Origin: Ectocarpus siliculosus
Taxonomy: Eukaryota > Sar > Phaeophyceae > Ectocarpales > Ectocarpaceae
Direction: 5' to 3'
Assembly (NCBI GenBank): GCA_000310025.1
Contig: FN649728.1
Location: 2,977,981 to 2,992,140, forward strand
DNA: 14,160 nucleotides
Shown here: positions 7,245 to 14,160 of the stretch, one piece after another
Layout of the letters: each line of letters begins with the position of its first letter
Position numbering within the stretch: the stretch's first letter is position 1
The notes under the pieces: generated by a model
The model's database searches: none
The model's input: only the letters and a program-made list of their open reading frames with translations
Told to the model about the DNA's origin: nothing
Program-made: the position numbers and the translations under genes

Positions 7245-9905
7245 GTCACTCTCTGTCTCTCTGTCTCTCTCTTTGTCTCTGGGCGTGGATACTCTCCTCC
7301 TTCTCTCGCTTCCTCTCTTTCTCTCGCTTCCTCTCTTTCTCTCTCTGTCTTCCATCTGGCAGTGGAAATATATATACGAAGTGTAGGGTTGTTATTGAGT
7401 CATCTACGTAGAGCAATTCGCACATCAGCAAGCCGTGTATACCATCTTCGTAGATCGATCCGTACAGTAAATGTCGTATCAATGGCGGTGGACCCCCTAC
7501 AGCAGTACCCACTCACCGAGAAGGTCCATGCCCACTTGCCCTGCAGTCACGGTGCCCGAAATGGCGAACACCGTGGTACCCAAGTAATCCAGTCCCCGCA
7601 ATACCCCCTGAAAACAATGACAGCAGCAGCAGAGCAGAAACCCGTCGAAGGCTTTTCGGAACAGCATTCGCAAACCGAAGCCACGTTCGCCCGTTTCTCG
7701 TCCGGTGCCTTCGGCAGCAGGAGAAAGAACAAACGAATCGAGTCGTGCTACAAATAATATCTTGTCTAGAGCGGAGAAGAGAGTGCTCTGAGATCATGGA
7801 GAAGGCGGGCCGGGCGACCTTCTACGGACAAAGATGCCAATGCTGGCAGTAGCCGACAATCGCATACACACAACCCTTAAGGGGTTGCCCAGATCATGGC
7901 ATTCAAATAGAAGAATTTTGTGTTTTCCACCGCACTGAGACTTGACTCTTTTTTATTGGTCAACCAGTTAGAGCGGTCGATGCTAATACGAAAAACACTT
8001 ACACCTTCCCTTTGCGCAACTGTGTCGAGGGGGACTCGTCTCGATTTTCAAGTCGGCGACGCAAGTCAATAATGTTGTTGCTCATGGTGGTGGTGGTAAT
8101 GTTGTTGTTGTCGTTTTGTTGCTGTTGTTGCTGTTGTTGTTGTCGTCGTCGTTTGTTTGTTATTATTGGTATTGTTGTGATCATCCACCTGAGGCGAGCG
8201 GAAGGTCGGGTATCGCGTCAGCCCGTCTTCCGGCGGTTCGATGTAACGGTTGATCAAGGCCGGCTTTTCCCCGGAGGGCAACGCCTCCGGCCGCTTCGGC
8301 GACGAGGTCGATCCGGGGCTGAACGGACCGCTGAAAGGACCGGTTAGAATCCCTCGCGTTGCCGCCCTGTGCACCGCATCGTACAGACAGCAGTACCAAG
8401 TGTTGGGTGTAACAAAAAACTCCGAGAGTTTGCAAACAGAACAGCGGTTGGCGCTTATGTAGTCTATCTGCAACAAACAGCACATCACGCAGTCGGCCTC
8501 TACACATAAAACTAAGATGCAGTTTTTCACCATTCTAAATTTAAGAGGAAGCAGGTGGCACGGCGGGAGCTTAAATAAGGCTATTGCGTTGCGGAGTCCC
8601 GACTTGGGACTTGCACACTAAATAGCGGAGGAGATCATGGAGCATCGACAGGCGCCTTGGCAAGCCCCCAGATCGTGTCGAAAATCGCGCGCGTCACACA
8701 TTAAGGAAAAAATAAATACACGCATAGACTAGAAAGACTACCCATTCGAGATATGCAGATGCCCACAGTCGAACGGGATGTGGTGGAGTCTTTTCATTTT
8801 CAGTGAGTGAAGGAAAACCGGCTGGGTACTGGACGTAATTCGAGTCTATCTAAGTCTGTACACTGATAATTTATATCAGTGATGCCAGCTGGTGCTAAGT
8901 AAACAAAACATCTGTATAGGTAACCTACATTTTACAATACATCCCCTTGTAGTTCTCTTCTGGGTCAACGACAAAATATCGGCGAGAATCCCTCCGTTGT
9001 GTTGTGTCACACATGTATGCGCCCCACTGCGTGACCCGCGCGCACACACACAGCGGCAGCAGTAGCAGCAGTAGCAACAATGCACGCTGTTGTGCCGCCA
9101 ATTTAAATCTCCACGACGATTCTCGAGAGAGATCGCACAAACCCTTACACCAACTGCGCTGTATCTGAATGCTGCTCGAATCGACCTTTCGGAGAAGAAA
9201 AATCGCGTTCGGGGTGCGAGGAACAAGTGACCTGAGAGAGACAGGACCGGTGTGGGTTTGTCCACTCTCTTCCCTGATCAGCCATCCGTGCGACTTGCTT
9301 CGTGTTGGCCGTTCGACAGACACGGTCAGCATCTCCCTCGAGGTGCTGTCAGATTCTAAGCGTGTAGTGCCGGTCACTTGACCGCGCAACAGCCACAGCA
9401 GCCACAGCAGCCACAGCAGCCACAGCAGCCACAGCAGCGAAACATGACAGTGGTCACAACATGCAGGTGTAGACAGCAGTCGAGTCTGCACACCAACACA
9501 AAATGTTTCTTTTTTTTCTATCGTTGTACATGTATATGTGTAGCACTCTAATAACCCTGGTGCACACCAACAAATAAAAGAAATGTGAACGACTTACAGG
9601 TCCAGATCTCCAAAGCCTGCCAGCCGCGACTTCCCAGCACCACCGGGAAAACCTCGACGGGACATCGACACAGAAGCACCGCACGCCGCAGCGATATGGT
9701 GGTGGTGCCCGGCACGATGAAATGCCGAGGTGCAGGTCATCGAACTACGCGAGATATTCATGTGTGTGCGACAGAGCCCCGCCTGCCTGCCGGCGAGCAC
9801 GGGCGGCTGAAACGCTGGAGGAGAAACACCGAGCTGGGCACGGGAAGCCAGGGAGCGCCCCACGCGGCATCCCGAGGAAGCTAGCTGGTTCGCAGAGCGG
9901 AGCAT
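2960..9905 (-). CDS. UPF0126 / TRIC-like (Gly_transporter domain) membrane protein, 8 exons
   Basis: Spliced model join(9598-9905, 8189-8366, 7517-7607, 6269-6433, 5171-5262, 4607-4687, 3702-3804, 2960-3135) on the minus strand gives 397 codons plus TGA. All introns are GT-AG and every junction keeps frame. Residues ~165-397 match the UPF0126 (PF03458) plan of two three-helix repeats plus a seventh helix. Repeat 1 carries TATGGGTVRDVLLG (G204-G206, R209, D210) and repeat 2 carries TSTFGGVIRDVLCS (F295, G296, G297, R300, D301). Known relatives include bacterial YicG/YadS; a Shewanella member has been linked to glycine transport, and the family is related to TRIC cation channels. The function here is therefore inferred: a small-solute or cation channel/transporter in a membrane. 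The N-terminus has no acidic residue for ~97 positions and begins MLRSANQLASSG, which suggests mitochondrial import. The start at 9905 has G at -3; ATGs at 9995, 9761, 9740 and 9665 are alternatives in the same frame. The domain call is firm, the start is not. Confidence 0.9.
3136..3701 (-). other. Intron 7 (566 nt, phase 1)
   Basis: Donor GTAATG and acceptor TTGTGCAG. It carries a (CAG)15 tract on the plus strand, (CTG)15 in the transcript, close to the donor, and a perfect 7-bp inverted repeat at 3556-3571. Confidence 0.85.
3618..3662. repeat. (CAG)15 microsatellite
   Basis: Fifteen uninterrupted CAG units on the plus strand. In the gene's transcript this reads (CUG)15 and lies in intron 7, 39 nt from the 5' splice site. 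Confidence 0.98.
3702..3804 (-). CDS. Exon 7: helix 6
   Basis: The acceptor is CACGACAG and the donor is CCAG|GTAATG (phase 1). It encodes RPPRILFSHCEIYASTAVLG, then SAVYIATKAAGLPP (residues 306-339). It matches the conserved family stretch P-x-x-L-x-x-E-x-Y-A-x-x-A-x-x-G, and the E-I-Y-A core is retained. Confidence 0.94.
3805..4606 (-). other. Intron 6 (802 nt, phase 0)
   Basis: Donor GTACGT, a good consensus, and acceptor CACGACAG preceded by a C-rich tract. It contains two imperfect copies of GGGGCTCCGTKGCACA at 3995-4010 and 4070-4085. No nested gene is supported. Confidence 0.85.
4070..4085. repeat. Second copy of a 16-bp direct repeat
   Basis: GGGGCTCCGTTGCACA matches GGGGCTCCGTGGCACA at 3995-4010 with one mismatch. 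The copies start 75 bp apart. Confidence 0.8.
4607..4687 (-). CDS. Exon 6: helix 5 with degenerate FGG-x-x-RD motif
   Basis: The acceptor is CACACGCAG and the donor is CTCG|GTACGT (phase 0); the exon is exactly 27 codons. It encodes NVVCVACGMLTSTFGGVIRD and then VLCS (residues 279-305). This is the repeat 2 copy of the motif. The first Gly of the triplet is Phe here, while Arg300 and Asp301 are kept. The loop after it lacks the usual LxG and is Cys-Ser. Confidence 0.93.
4688..5170 (-). other. Intron 5 (483 nt, phase 0)
   Basis: Donor GTGGTT and acceptor CACGCAG. The middle holds G-rich runs on the plus strand at about 4820-4850, which are C-runs in the transcript. No gene is seen. Confidence 0.85.
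4819..4850 (+). repeat. Poly-G tract, G-quadruplex prone
   Basis: Two long G runs separated by AT, on the plus strand inside intron 5. The purine run has enough G tracts to form a quadruplex. The length may be unreliable because homopolymers are hard to sequence. Confidence 0.8.
5171..5262 (-). CDS. Exon 5: helix 4, start of UPF0126 repeat 2
   Basis: A CTAAC branch-point-like motif lies just before the acceptor CCCAAAG. The donor is CAAG|GTGGTT, a weak match to consensus, in phase 0. The translation includes ALLNWVDAMGVGAFCCIGAQ, then AGVRK, matching the second-repeat opening of the family (LDAxGLxxFxxxGAxxAL). Residues 248-278. Confidence 0.92.
5263..6268 (-). other. Intron 4 (1006 nt, phase 1)
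   Basis: Donor GTGGGT and acceptor CCCAAAG, with a CACTAAC branch-point-like motif near 5274-5281. It contains a GGTAC-type decamer array at 5881-5960. A GC-rich stretch (about 5280-5830) is open in three overlapping plus-strand frames. Confidence 0.85.
5881..5960. repeat. Degenerate decamer/pentamer tandem array
   Basis: About eight 10-bp units with the approximate consensus GGNNCGGTAC, for example GGTACGGTAC and GGCGCGGTGC twice. The units are diverged but keep phase. Inside intron 4. Confidence 0.85.
6269..6433 (-). CDS. Exon 4: helices 2-3, GGG-x-x-RD motif of repeat 1
   Basis: The acceptor is GATTTCAG and the donor is AGAG|GTGGGT (phase 1). It encodes GTITATGGGTVRDVLLGNTP, then VFWMHETEYLW and a hydrophobic helix MCLATTVGIFFLWSYL. 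Residues 194-247. The Gly-rich kink with Arg-Asp, followed by L-x-G-x-x-P, is the signature of the family. Confidence 0.95.
6434..7516 (-). other. Intron 3 (1083 nt, phase 1)
   Basis: Donor GTGAGT and acceptor GATTTCAG. It holds the long CT tract at 7176-7356. The rest has no coding support, and the poly-T run at about 6555-6568 is simple sequence. Confidence 0.85.
7176..7356. repeat. CT-rich polypyrimidine tract
   Basis: About 180 bp of nearly pure pyrimidine on the plus strand, mostly (CT)n with GT interruptions. It includes an exact 18-bp unit repeated twice (7303-7320 and 7321-7338). In the transcript it is a GA-rich tract in intron 3. Confidence 0.95.
7517..7607 (-). CDS. Exon 3: first helix of UPF0126 repeat 1
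   Basis: The acceptor is TTGTTTTCAG and the donor is CTCG|GTGAGT (phase 1). The translation includes LDYLGTTVFAISGTVTAGQ, followed by VGMDLLG, and closely follows the conserved family opening (LDxxGTxxFAxSGxxxAxxxxMDxxG). Residues 163-193. This exon places the protein in UPF0126. Confidence 0.93.
7608..8188 (-). other. Intron 2 (581 nt, phase 0)
   Basis: Donor GTGGAT and acceptor GTTTTCAG. The donor side is a CAA/CAG/CAT-rich tract (8066-8180). The acceptor side has a short CAGCAGCAG tract on the plus strand at 7621-7637. Nothing else is recognised. Confidence 0.85.
8066..8180. repeat. GTT/GGT/GTC trinucleotide-rich tract
   Basis: An impure trinucleotide tract on the plus strand (GTT, GCT, GGT, GTC units), lying next to the intron 2 donor at 8188. 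In the transcript it is CAA/CAG/ACC-rich. Confidence 0.9.
8189..8366 (-). CDS. Exon 2: Pro/Ser-rich linker before the membrane domain
   Basis: It begins after the acceptor GTGCACAG and ends at CAG|GTGGAT (phase 0). It encodes a hydrophilic, Pro/Ser/Gly-rich segment (residues 103-162) with the parts TGPFSGPFSPGSTSS and INRYIEPPEDGLTRYPTF. There is no membrane helix. It links the presequence to the first helix and has no counterpart in bacterial UPF0126 proteins, so it is probably a lineage-specific soluble extension. Both junction phases match the neighbours, which is the main support for it. Confidence 0.8.
8861..8881. repeat. Perfect 8-bp inverted repeat
   Basis: CACTGATA, a 5-nt spacer, then TATCAGTG. 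It could form a small hairpin within intron 1. No role is assigned. Confidence 0.8.
9390..9437. repeat. 9-bp tandem repeat (CAGCCACAG x 5.3)
   Basis: Five exact head-to-tail copies of CAGCCACAG plus CAG, in intron 1. On the minus strand one frame reads Leu-Leu-Trp repeatedly. That is a by-product of the repeat and not evidence of a protein. Confidence 0.97.
9598..9905 (-). CDS. Exon 1: presequence-like N-terminus
   Basis: The exon ends at a consensus donor (CT|GTAAGT) in phase 2, which fits exon 2. From the ATG at 9905 it encodes 102 codons plus two bases. The product is rich in Arg, Ser, Ala, Gly and His (including a HHHH run) and has no Asp or Glu until the final GFGDLDL, which is typical of an organellar transit peptide. 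There is no long hydrophobic core at the start, so an ER signal peptide or a bipartite plastid signal is less likely. The frame stays open to at least 9995. A pyrimidine-rich acceptor-like site (TTTCTCCTCCAG and then TTTCAG, near 9810-9825) means that part of this stretch could be intron or UTR. ATGs at 9761, 9740 and 9665 would give proteins of 349, 342 and 317 residues. Confidence 0.6.
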
Positions 9906-11113
9906 GCCGGAGTTGTTGGCTTGGGTGTGGGACGTGGGATGTGATGCGTGACGTTCCCGACTCCAAAAACGCGGCGGAACTACGTACCATGACATGCGGG
10001 GAGGCTGTGAGATCCGACCCCCTCGGTCTCGCGGACAAAAGAAGCAAGATACGAGCTAGGACGGGGTGTGCACCAGCATGTGTGACCTGGCATGGCACAA
10101 CCTCAATTTCCTTGCATGGTATACCACCCGCATCGTAAACCAGACTTATTAGGAAGGTTATTTAGGTCAGTTGCAGTACAGCAGTGGGGGTCCCTCAATA
10201 GAGCGGGACCTGGCGGGAATATGGCGTAGTACCGGCACTACAGGGGGACCCCGACGGTACTGGCTTACTGGCTGCTGCGCTGTGTGTTGAGGGGGGGGGG
10301 GAGCAAGACCCCCCACACCCCACACACCCTGAGTAGTAGACTAAATAGGAGACTCATACGATGTAAGATGCCGTTGTATTGGTGGTGTTATTTCCCCCCC
10401 CGGGCATACCCAGCATCTTCTGGCCCACAACAGCGTATGTAGGCGTGTTCTTCCTCCCCTCCAACAAACGCAGCAAGTAGTCTACACACCACACAGAGCT
10501 GATGCTGCCGCTCTGCACAGACACAACGTTATTGTTTTTCATTCCGATCACGAGCTTTTTACTACAAATTCAACTTTCACAATAATGATGGTACCCTGGT
10601 ACCCTTCCACTGCGCCCGCCGTGTACACGTACCTACTACTATCTATGCATATTTACTACCACTGTTTTAGCTATTATACGTGAAAAGTTAGTTAGAATGA
10701 AGCAGAAGAATGAATGGCCACGGTCGGACGCAAAGATAGTGATGGCGACGGCCAAACGCAAAGAGAATTATGATGACGGTCGAAACCAAACAAGGTTTGC
10801 GGCCGCATGTTGCATGAAACCCATTCCCCCCTCCCCGCGGGTGCCGCCCCCGCGCCCCCGCCCCCCCTACTGTTCCTTTTCCCAAGTTTCCGGTTGATGA
10901 TGCGTGGTGGCCAAACCCAACCAACAACCAACGGACGAGATAGATGCACACTGGGGCGGGCACCATTTATCTGTCTACTGAATCTGGACATGGATGCAAC
11001 TGCTGCTGCTTGAATGTGCGTCTCTACTGTGTATGCATAGCTACGCATAGCGTAAATATTTAGTCGTCGTCCAACGGTTCGAGATTCGCAATGTATGGTT
11101 TTCTACCGCTACA

Positions 11114-11249
11114 GGCGCCCCTATGCCAGCCACACACACACACCCCGACCTACAGCAACCACTAGACACTAGACTATGCATAGCAATTTCTTTCCGTAGG
11201 CGCCCCTACGCCAGTCACCCCCCCCCCCCCCGAACTACAGCACACCACC
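11114..11249. repeat. Imperfect direct duplication, 85-bp spacing
   Basis: Copies at 11114-11162 and 11199-11249 share GGCGCCCCTAYGCCAGYCAC, then a variable CA or poly-C run, then CGAMCTACAGCA and CCAC. The central simple run differs: CACACA in one copy, poly-C in the other. Confidence 0.85.
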
Positions 11250-11400
11250 TGGCTGTATCGATTCCCTCTATTCTACTACATATCTGCGGGGGAACGACGT
11301 TTTTCCCCTCAGGTATCGACCGCACCCACTTGGGACATCCCGATACATCCTTATTTCCCGCGCGGGACTTCGAAACCCTTGCCCGTCCGGGACTCTCTCT

Positions 11401-11417
11401 CTAACCCTAACCCTAAC
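11401..11417 (-). repeat. Short telomere-like tract (CTAACC)2CTAAC
   Basis: Nearly three units of the TTAGGG-type telomere repeat, read as CCCTAA on the plus strand. It is far too short to be a chromosome end. It may be an interstitial relic or chance. Confidence 0.7.
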
Positions 11418-11944
11418 TCCGTAAAGCTGTGCGTGACACATGTGCAGTCGGAGTCCTGCTAGCAACCGTGCCGTTGCCGCCCCCGAAGAAGACAAAACCT
11501 CGGACCAATCAAATGGGGCAACGTGTACGTAGAGATGATTGATGATGTGTAGCTCGCTCGGGCAGCTACGGAGAGGGGCTCACTTTTTTTCTGCACCACT
11601 TTGGCGTAAAACAACAGAGATGGGTCCAGGCGGTAGCAGGAGGGAGACTTTCCGACGTCGTCGTGTCCAAGGCAACACCGCCAACCACGCTACGCACGCA
11701 CACTGATACGGTACACCGACCGACAACAACGTGGGAAATCCAAACCAAACGTGGGCGTCTCGTAGCAACGAGGAGGACAACAACCAGCAGTCCGTTGCAT
11801 GTATCTATATCTGAAGGGGGGAAACTAGCAATATCCGTTGTGTACGCTCTCTACGCACGTATAGCCGGAGCCTGCTGAAAAACCGACAAGAAAGAAGAAC
11901 ACCCATCCATTCCATCCATGCCAACCCGCGTGCGTAGCACAGAG

Positions 11945-12010
11945 GAGAGAGGTACACACTACTACCGCTTCGGGCACAGCGGCAGTGCAACACTGAGAGA
12001 GGTACACACT
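11945..12010. repeat. Pair of exact 16-bp direct repeats
   Basis: GAGAGAGGTACACACT occurs at 11945-11960 and 11995-12010, exactly 50 bp apart. The spacer is not repeated. Confidence 0.85.
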
Positions 12011-13299
12011 CTTCTTGCGGACACAGCAGTGTTAACAAATTTATCTGTCACGCTGACCCAATATCTCCAGGCAACGTCTCCCGCCTCCGCCCCCACCCTG
12101 AGCACCTGGGGGGCGACAGCATCACAGCGCGACGCTCACCCGCGAGGTGCTGAACAAGCACCGCTTCTTCTCCATCCATCCACAAATTCGGACCCATTCG
12201 GGAAAAAAAAAAAATACAGAAAACTTGACACACACGAAAAAAATGCCATGAATATATCCAAGGATAAAAAGTGCACCCGCCGGTGGCGCAAAAGTTACTA
12301 CGCAGATAGGGTACCACCCCCATAGGGGGAAGATTGTTGCTTCTTCATACGTGCAGAGGAAAATACGCAAGGATACGGAGGACGTATACTACCGCAGGGC
12401 CAATGAAAAGACAATAAAGTGGTTGCCTATGCATGCATGTGGAAAAAAGAATTCCGCCTTCGAAATAAGAAATACCGCCCGGGGCGGGGTAGCCGGGATG
12501 TAGGGCAAACCTTAACACACATGGAGATTATCCTAAATGCTACATGGAATATCTGGGCAAGCTTAATCCCTTCCGCCCTCGCCCCCTTCGGAGCTAGAAA
12601 AATAACACGGGCAGGCACGTGCACGCGCGCATGCCGCCGCCATCCCGACACGCTCGGGTGAAGACGAACCTTACCTATTACACCGGAGGCGAAAGACGAG
12701 AGCAAAGAGGCAAAAGAGAGAAGAGACAAAGCACAAAAAGGTGCTCCGTAAACGCCGTGGTCAGCCGGCGTGTTCGTCGACACGGCGGTCTAGCACAGAC
12801 ACCGATGCAACGCCAAATCAATCGTGGAGAAACCAAGATCGATCGTGGACTACAGGTACAAGGGTCTCAAGCCCTTGCCCAAGCGCGGTACGATACCCCC
12901 TCCTGAGGGAAAAAAAACAAAAAAACACATACAACATCCGCGTGAACGAGTATTAGTAAGTGATCGTACCACCAGTCTCTCGTCGTCTGGCATGAAATGC
13001 GACATCACGACGCACCAAATAAAAAAAATTAAAGTAGCAACACGAGAGGAGGTCCCAAAAAAAAAAGGGATCCGGCCAAGAAACTTTTTTTTTTCTCAGA
13101 CCGCTGCCCGCCGACGTCTCTCATCTCTCCGGGCGAAAAAGCGCCAGAGAGAGGAGGAGCCACAAAAAAAAAAAAAAATAGAGGCAGCACGAACGGACTT
13201 TACCCCAAACAACAGTCAGACGTGCAAACCACCAAAAACGGCAGAATACATACCACCGTGCAATGCGAGCGACACGGGCGTGCCTCCGGGCGCAGCAAC

Positions 13300-13314
13300 C
13301 GCGCGCGCGCGCGC
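13300..13314. repeat. (CG)7 alternating tract
   Basis: Fifteen bases of strictly alternating C and G. Such tracts can adopt Z-DNA. The surrounding DNA is simple and CA-rich. Confidence 0.85.
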
Positions 13315-14160
13315 AACCGAACAAATGGGATCCGAAACTGCTCGCGCATGTCGTTGTGCACGCAAACACACACACGCCCCCCCCCCCCCCCTTGAACACA
13401 GAAAAGGAGAGTAATGAGAAGAGATAAGGACACCAGCGTCGATAGTGCCGACACACACACACGAGGTAGCAGGCACGAAGGACACCATCCGCAACAAGTC
13501 CGTCCGTAGGTAAGTACTCCCGACAAGTCAGAGGAGCCATCCAACAACCTGTCTACAGCAAACGTCAACAGGCGAAAGGCACACGCCACAAAACGAGCGC
13601 ACATGCAAAAACACGCACACACGTAAAACGCACGCACACACTCACAAAACGAAAAACATGACGAGCCACCAAATGGATCTACATATACCAAGAACAACCA
13701 TGAGCACACGTCGCACATAAGCTACACGTGGTGGTAGAAAACAACAGAGATGAGGTACATGGCACCATAGAAAAGGCAAAACCAAACAAAATACCGATTG
13801 ATTGCACACCAAAGATGAACAGCTGAAAACGTCAACCACAAAATCACAACGCGGCGGTGGCTGCGGCAAAAGAGAAGCGATAAAACCAACAATGTTCGTG
13901 CTCCTGTACACAACACCCAAAACAATGGCGGCACGTTGTAGCTGCTGTACTCACGTCCAAAGAGAGTTCCAACCCCGAACCAGAAGCCATTGCCTCCTCC
14001 CTTTGCTTTTCAGAAGAGAGACAAGGCGAACGTCATTTTCCTGCTGAACCCCGCCCGCCCCCCCCCCAAAAAAGAGGAAAATACAACAAATCAGAACGTT
14101 GGTCATCTGCAACGCTATGAATTCATTGCTAGTACTCTAGTCATACATCCCAGACTGACT

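Larger units (their letters stand above)
8367..9597 (-). other. Intron 1 (1231 nt, phase 2)
   Basis: Donor GTAAGT and acceptor GTGCACAG. It contains a 9-bp tandem array at 9390-9437, a CAG/GTA-type repeat at about 9054-9080 and a perfect 8-bp stem hairpin at 8861-8881. Open frames here are short and repeat-driven. No nested gene is supported. Confidence 0.8.
9906..14160. other. 5' flank without a supported gene
   Basis: The promoter and 5' UTR of the UPF0126 gene should lie at the left end, but no TATA box or other core element is convincing. The rest is rich in poly-C, CA and A runs, with the duplications listed separately. Weak exon-like pieces occur at about 12824-12906, at 13955-13990 and after 14013. 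None has a recognisable domain. Confidence 0.6.

Noticed and set aside
7246-7512. Minus-strand ORF containing YVDD, like a reverse transcriptase active site
   Set aside because: No other reverse transcriptase motif surrounds it, its C-terminal half is translated CT repeat, and it lies between two confirmed exons.
9390-9437. Regular repeats considered as a CRISPR array
   Set aside because: The 9-bp unit has no spacers, and the setting is a eukaryotic intron.
11070-11090. GGTTCGAGATT, resembling a tRNA T-loop
   Set aside because: The flanks do not fold into a cloverleaf and no A box is present.
12824-13414. Plus-strand 196-codon ORF taken as a whole gene
   Set aside because: Beyond about 12906 it runs through poly-A, Lys-rich and poly-C sequence, so only the first part looks coding-like.
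13200-13718. Minus-strand 172-codon Cys/Val/Phe-rich ORF
   Set aside because: Its composition comes from reading CA/GT-rich DNA, and two other frames are equally open.

Overview
The window looks like nuclear DNA of an intron-rich eukaryote, most likely a brown alga or another stramenopile. This is an inference from style, not from a marker gene. Base composition is mixed, exons are short (81-178 nt internally) and introns are long (483-1231 nt, mean about 820), all GT-AG. Introns and flanks are full of CAG, GTT, CT, poly-C and other simple repeats, and a short CCCTAA (TTAGGG) telomere-like tract is present. No prokaryotic operon, rRNA, tRNA, CRISPR array or intact mobile element was found.

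The one gene that can be supported lies on the minus strand from about 9905 down to 2960. It has eight coding exons that join in frame across seven introns, with phases 2-0-1-1-0-0-1. It encodes a membrane protein of the UPF0126/YicG-YadS family (Gly_transporter domain, PF03458), which is related to TRIC channels. The product has two tandem three-helix repeats, each with a GGG-x-x-R-D type motif, and a seventh helix. The longest well-supported model is 397 residues and starts at 9905. Its first ~97 residues contain no Asp or Glu and many Arg, Ser and Ala, as in a mitochondrial presequence. Shorter starts at 9761, 9740 or 9665 cannot be excluded.

Layout: 1-2959 is the 3' flank, with G-quadruplex-prone C-runs, GATCAT palindromes and a duplicated copy of the last codons. 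2960-9905 is the gene, with repeats in most introns: a (CAG)15 tract in intron 7, a poly-G tract in intron 5, a GGTAC-type decamer array in intron 4, a CT tract in intron 3, a GTT/CAA tract beside the intron 2 donor and a 9-bp array in intron 1. 9906-14160 is the 5' flank. It holds simple repeats, an 85-bp-spaced duplication and a telomere-like tract, but no gene that can be defended. A few exon-like scraps there and in the 3' flank are listed as weak findings.

No new multi-gene system is visible. The most interesting points are the probable organellar form of a bacterial-type UPF0126 transporter, and the repeat tracts sitting very close to its splice sites.
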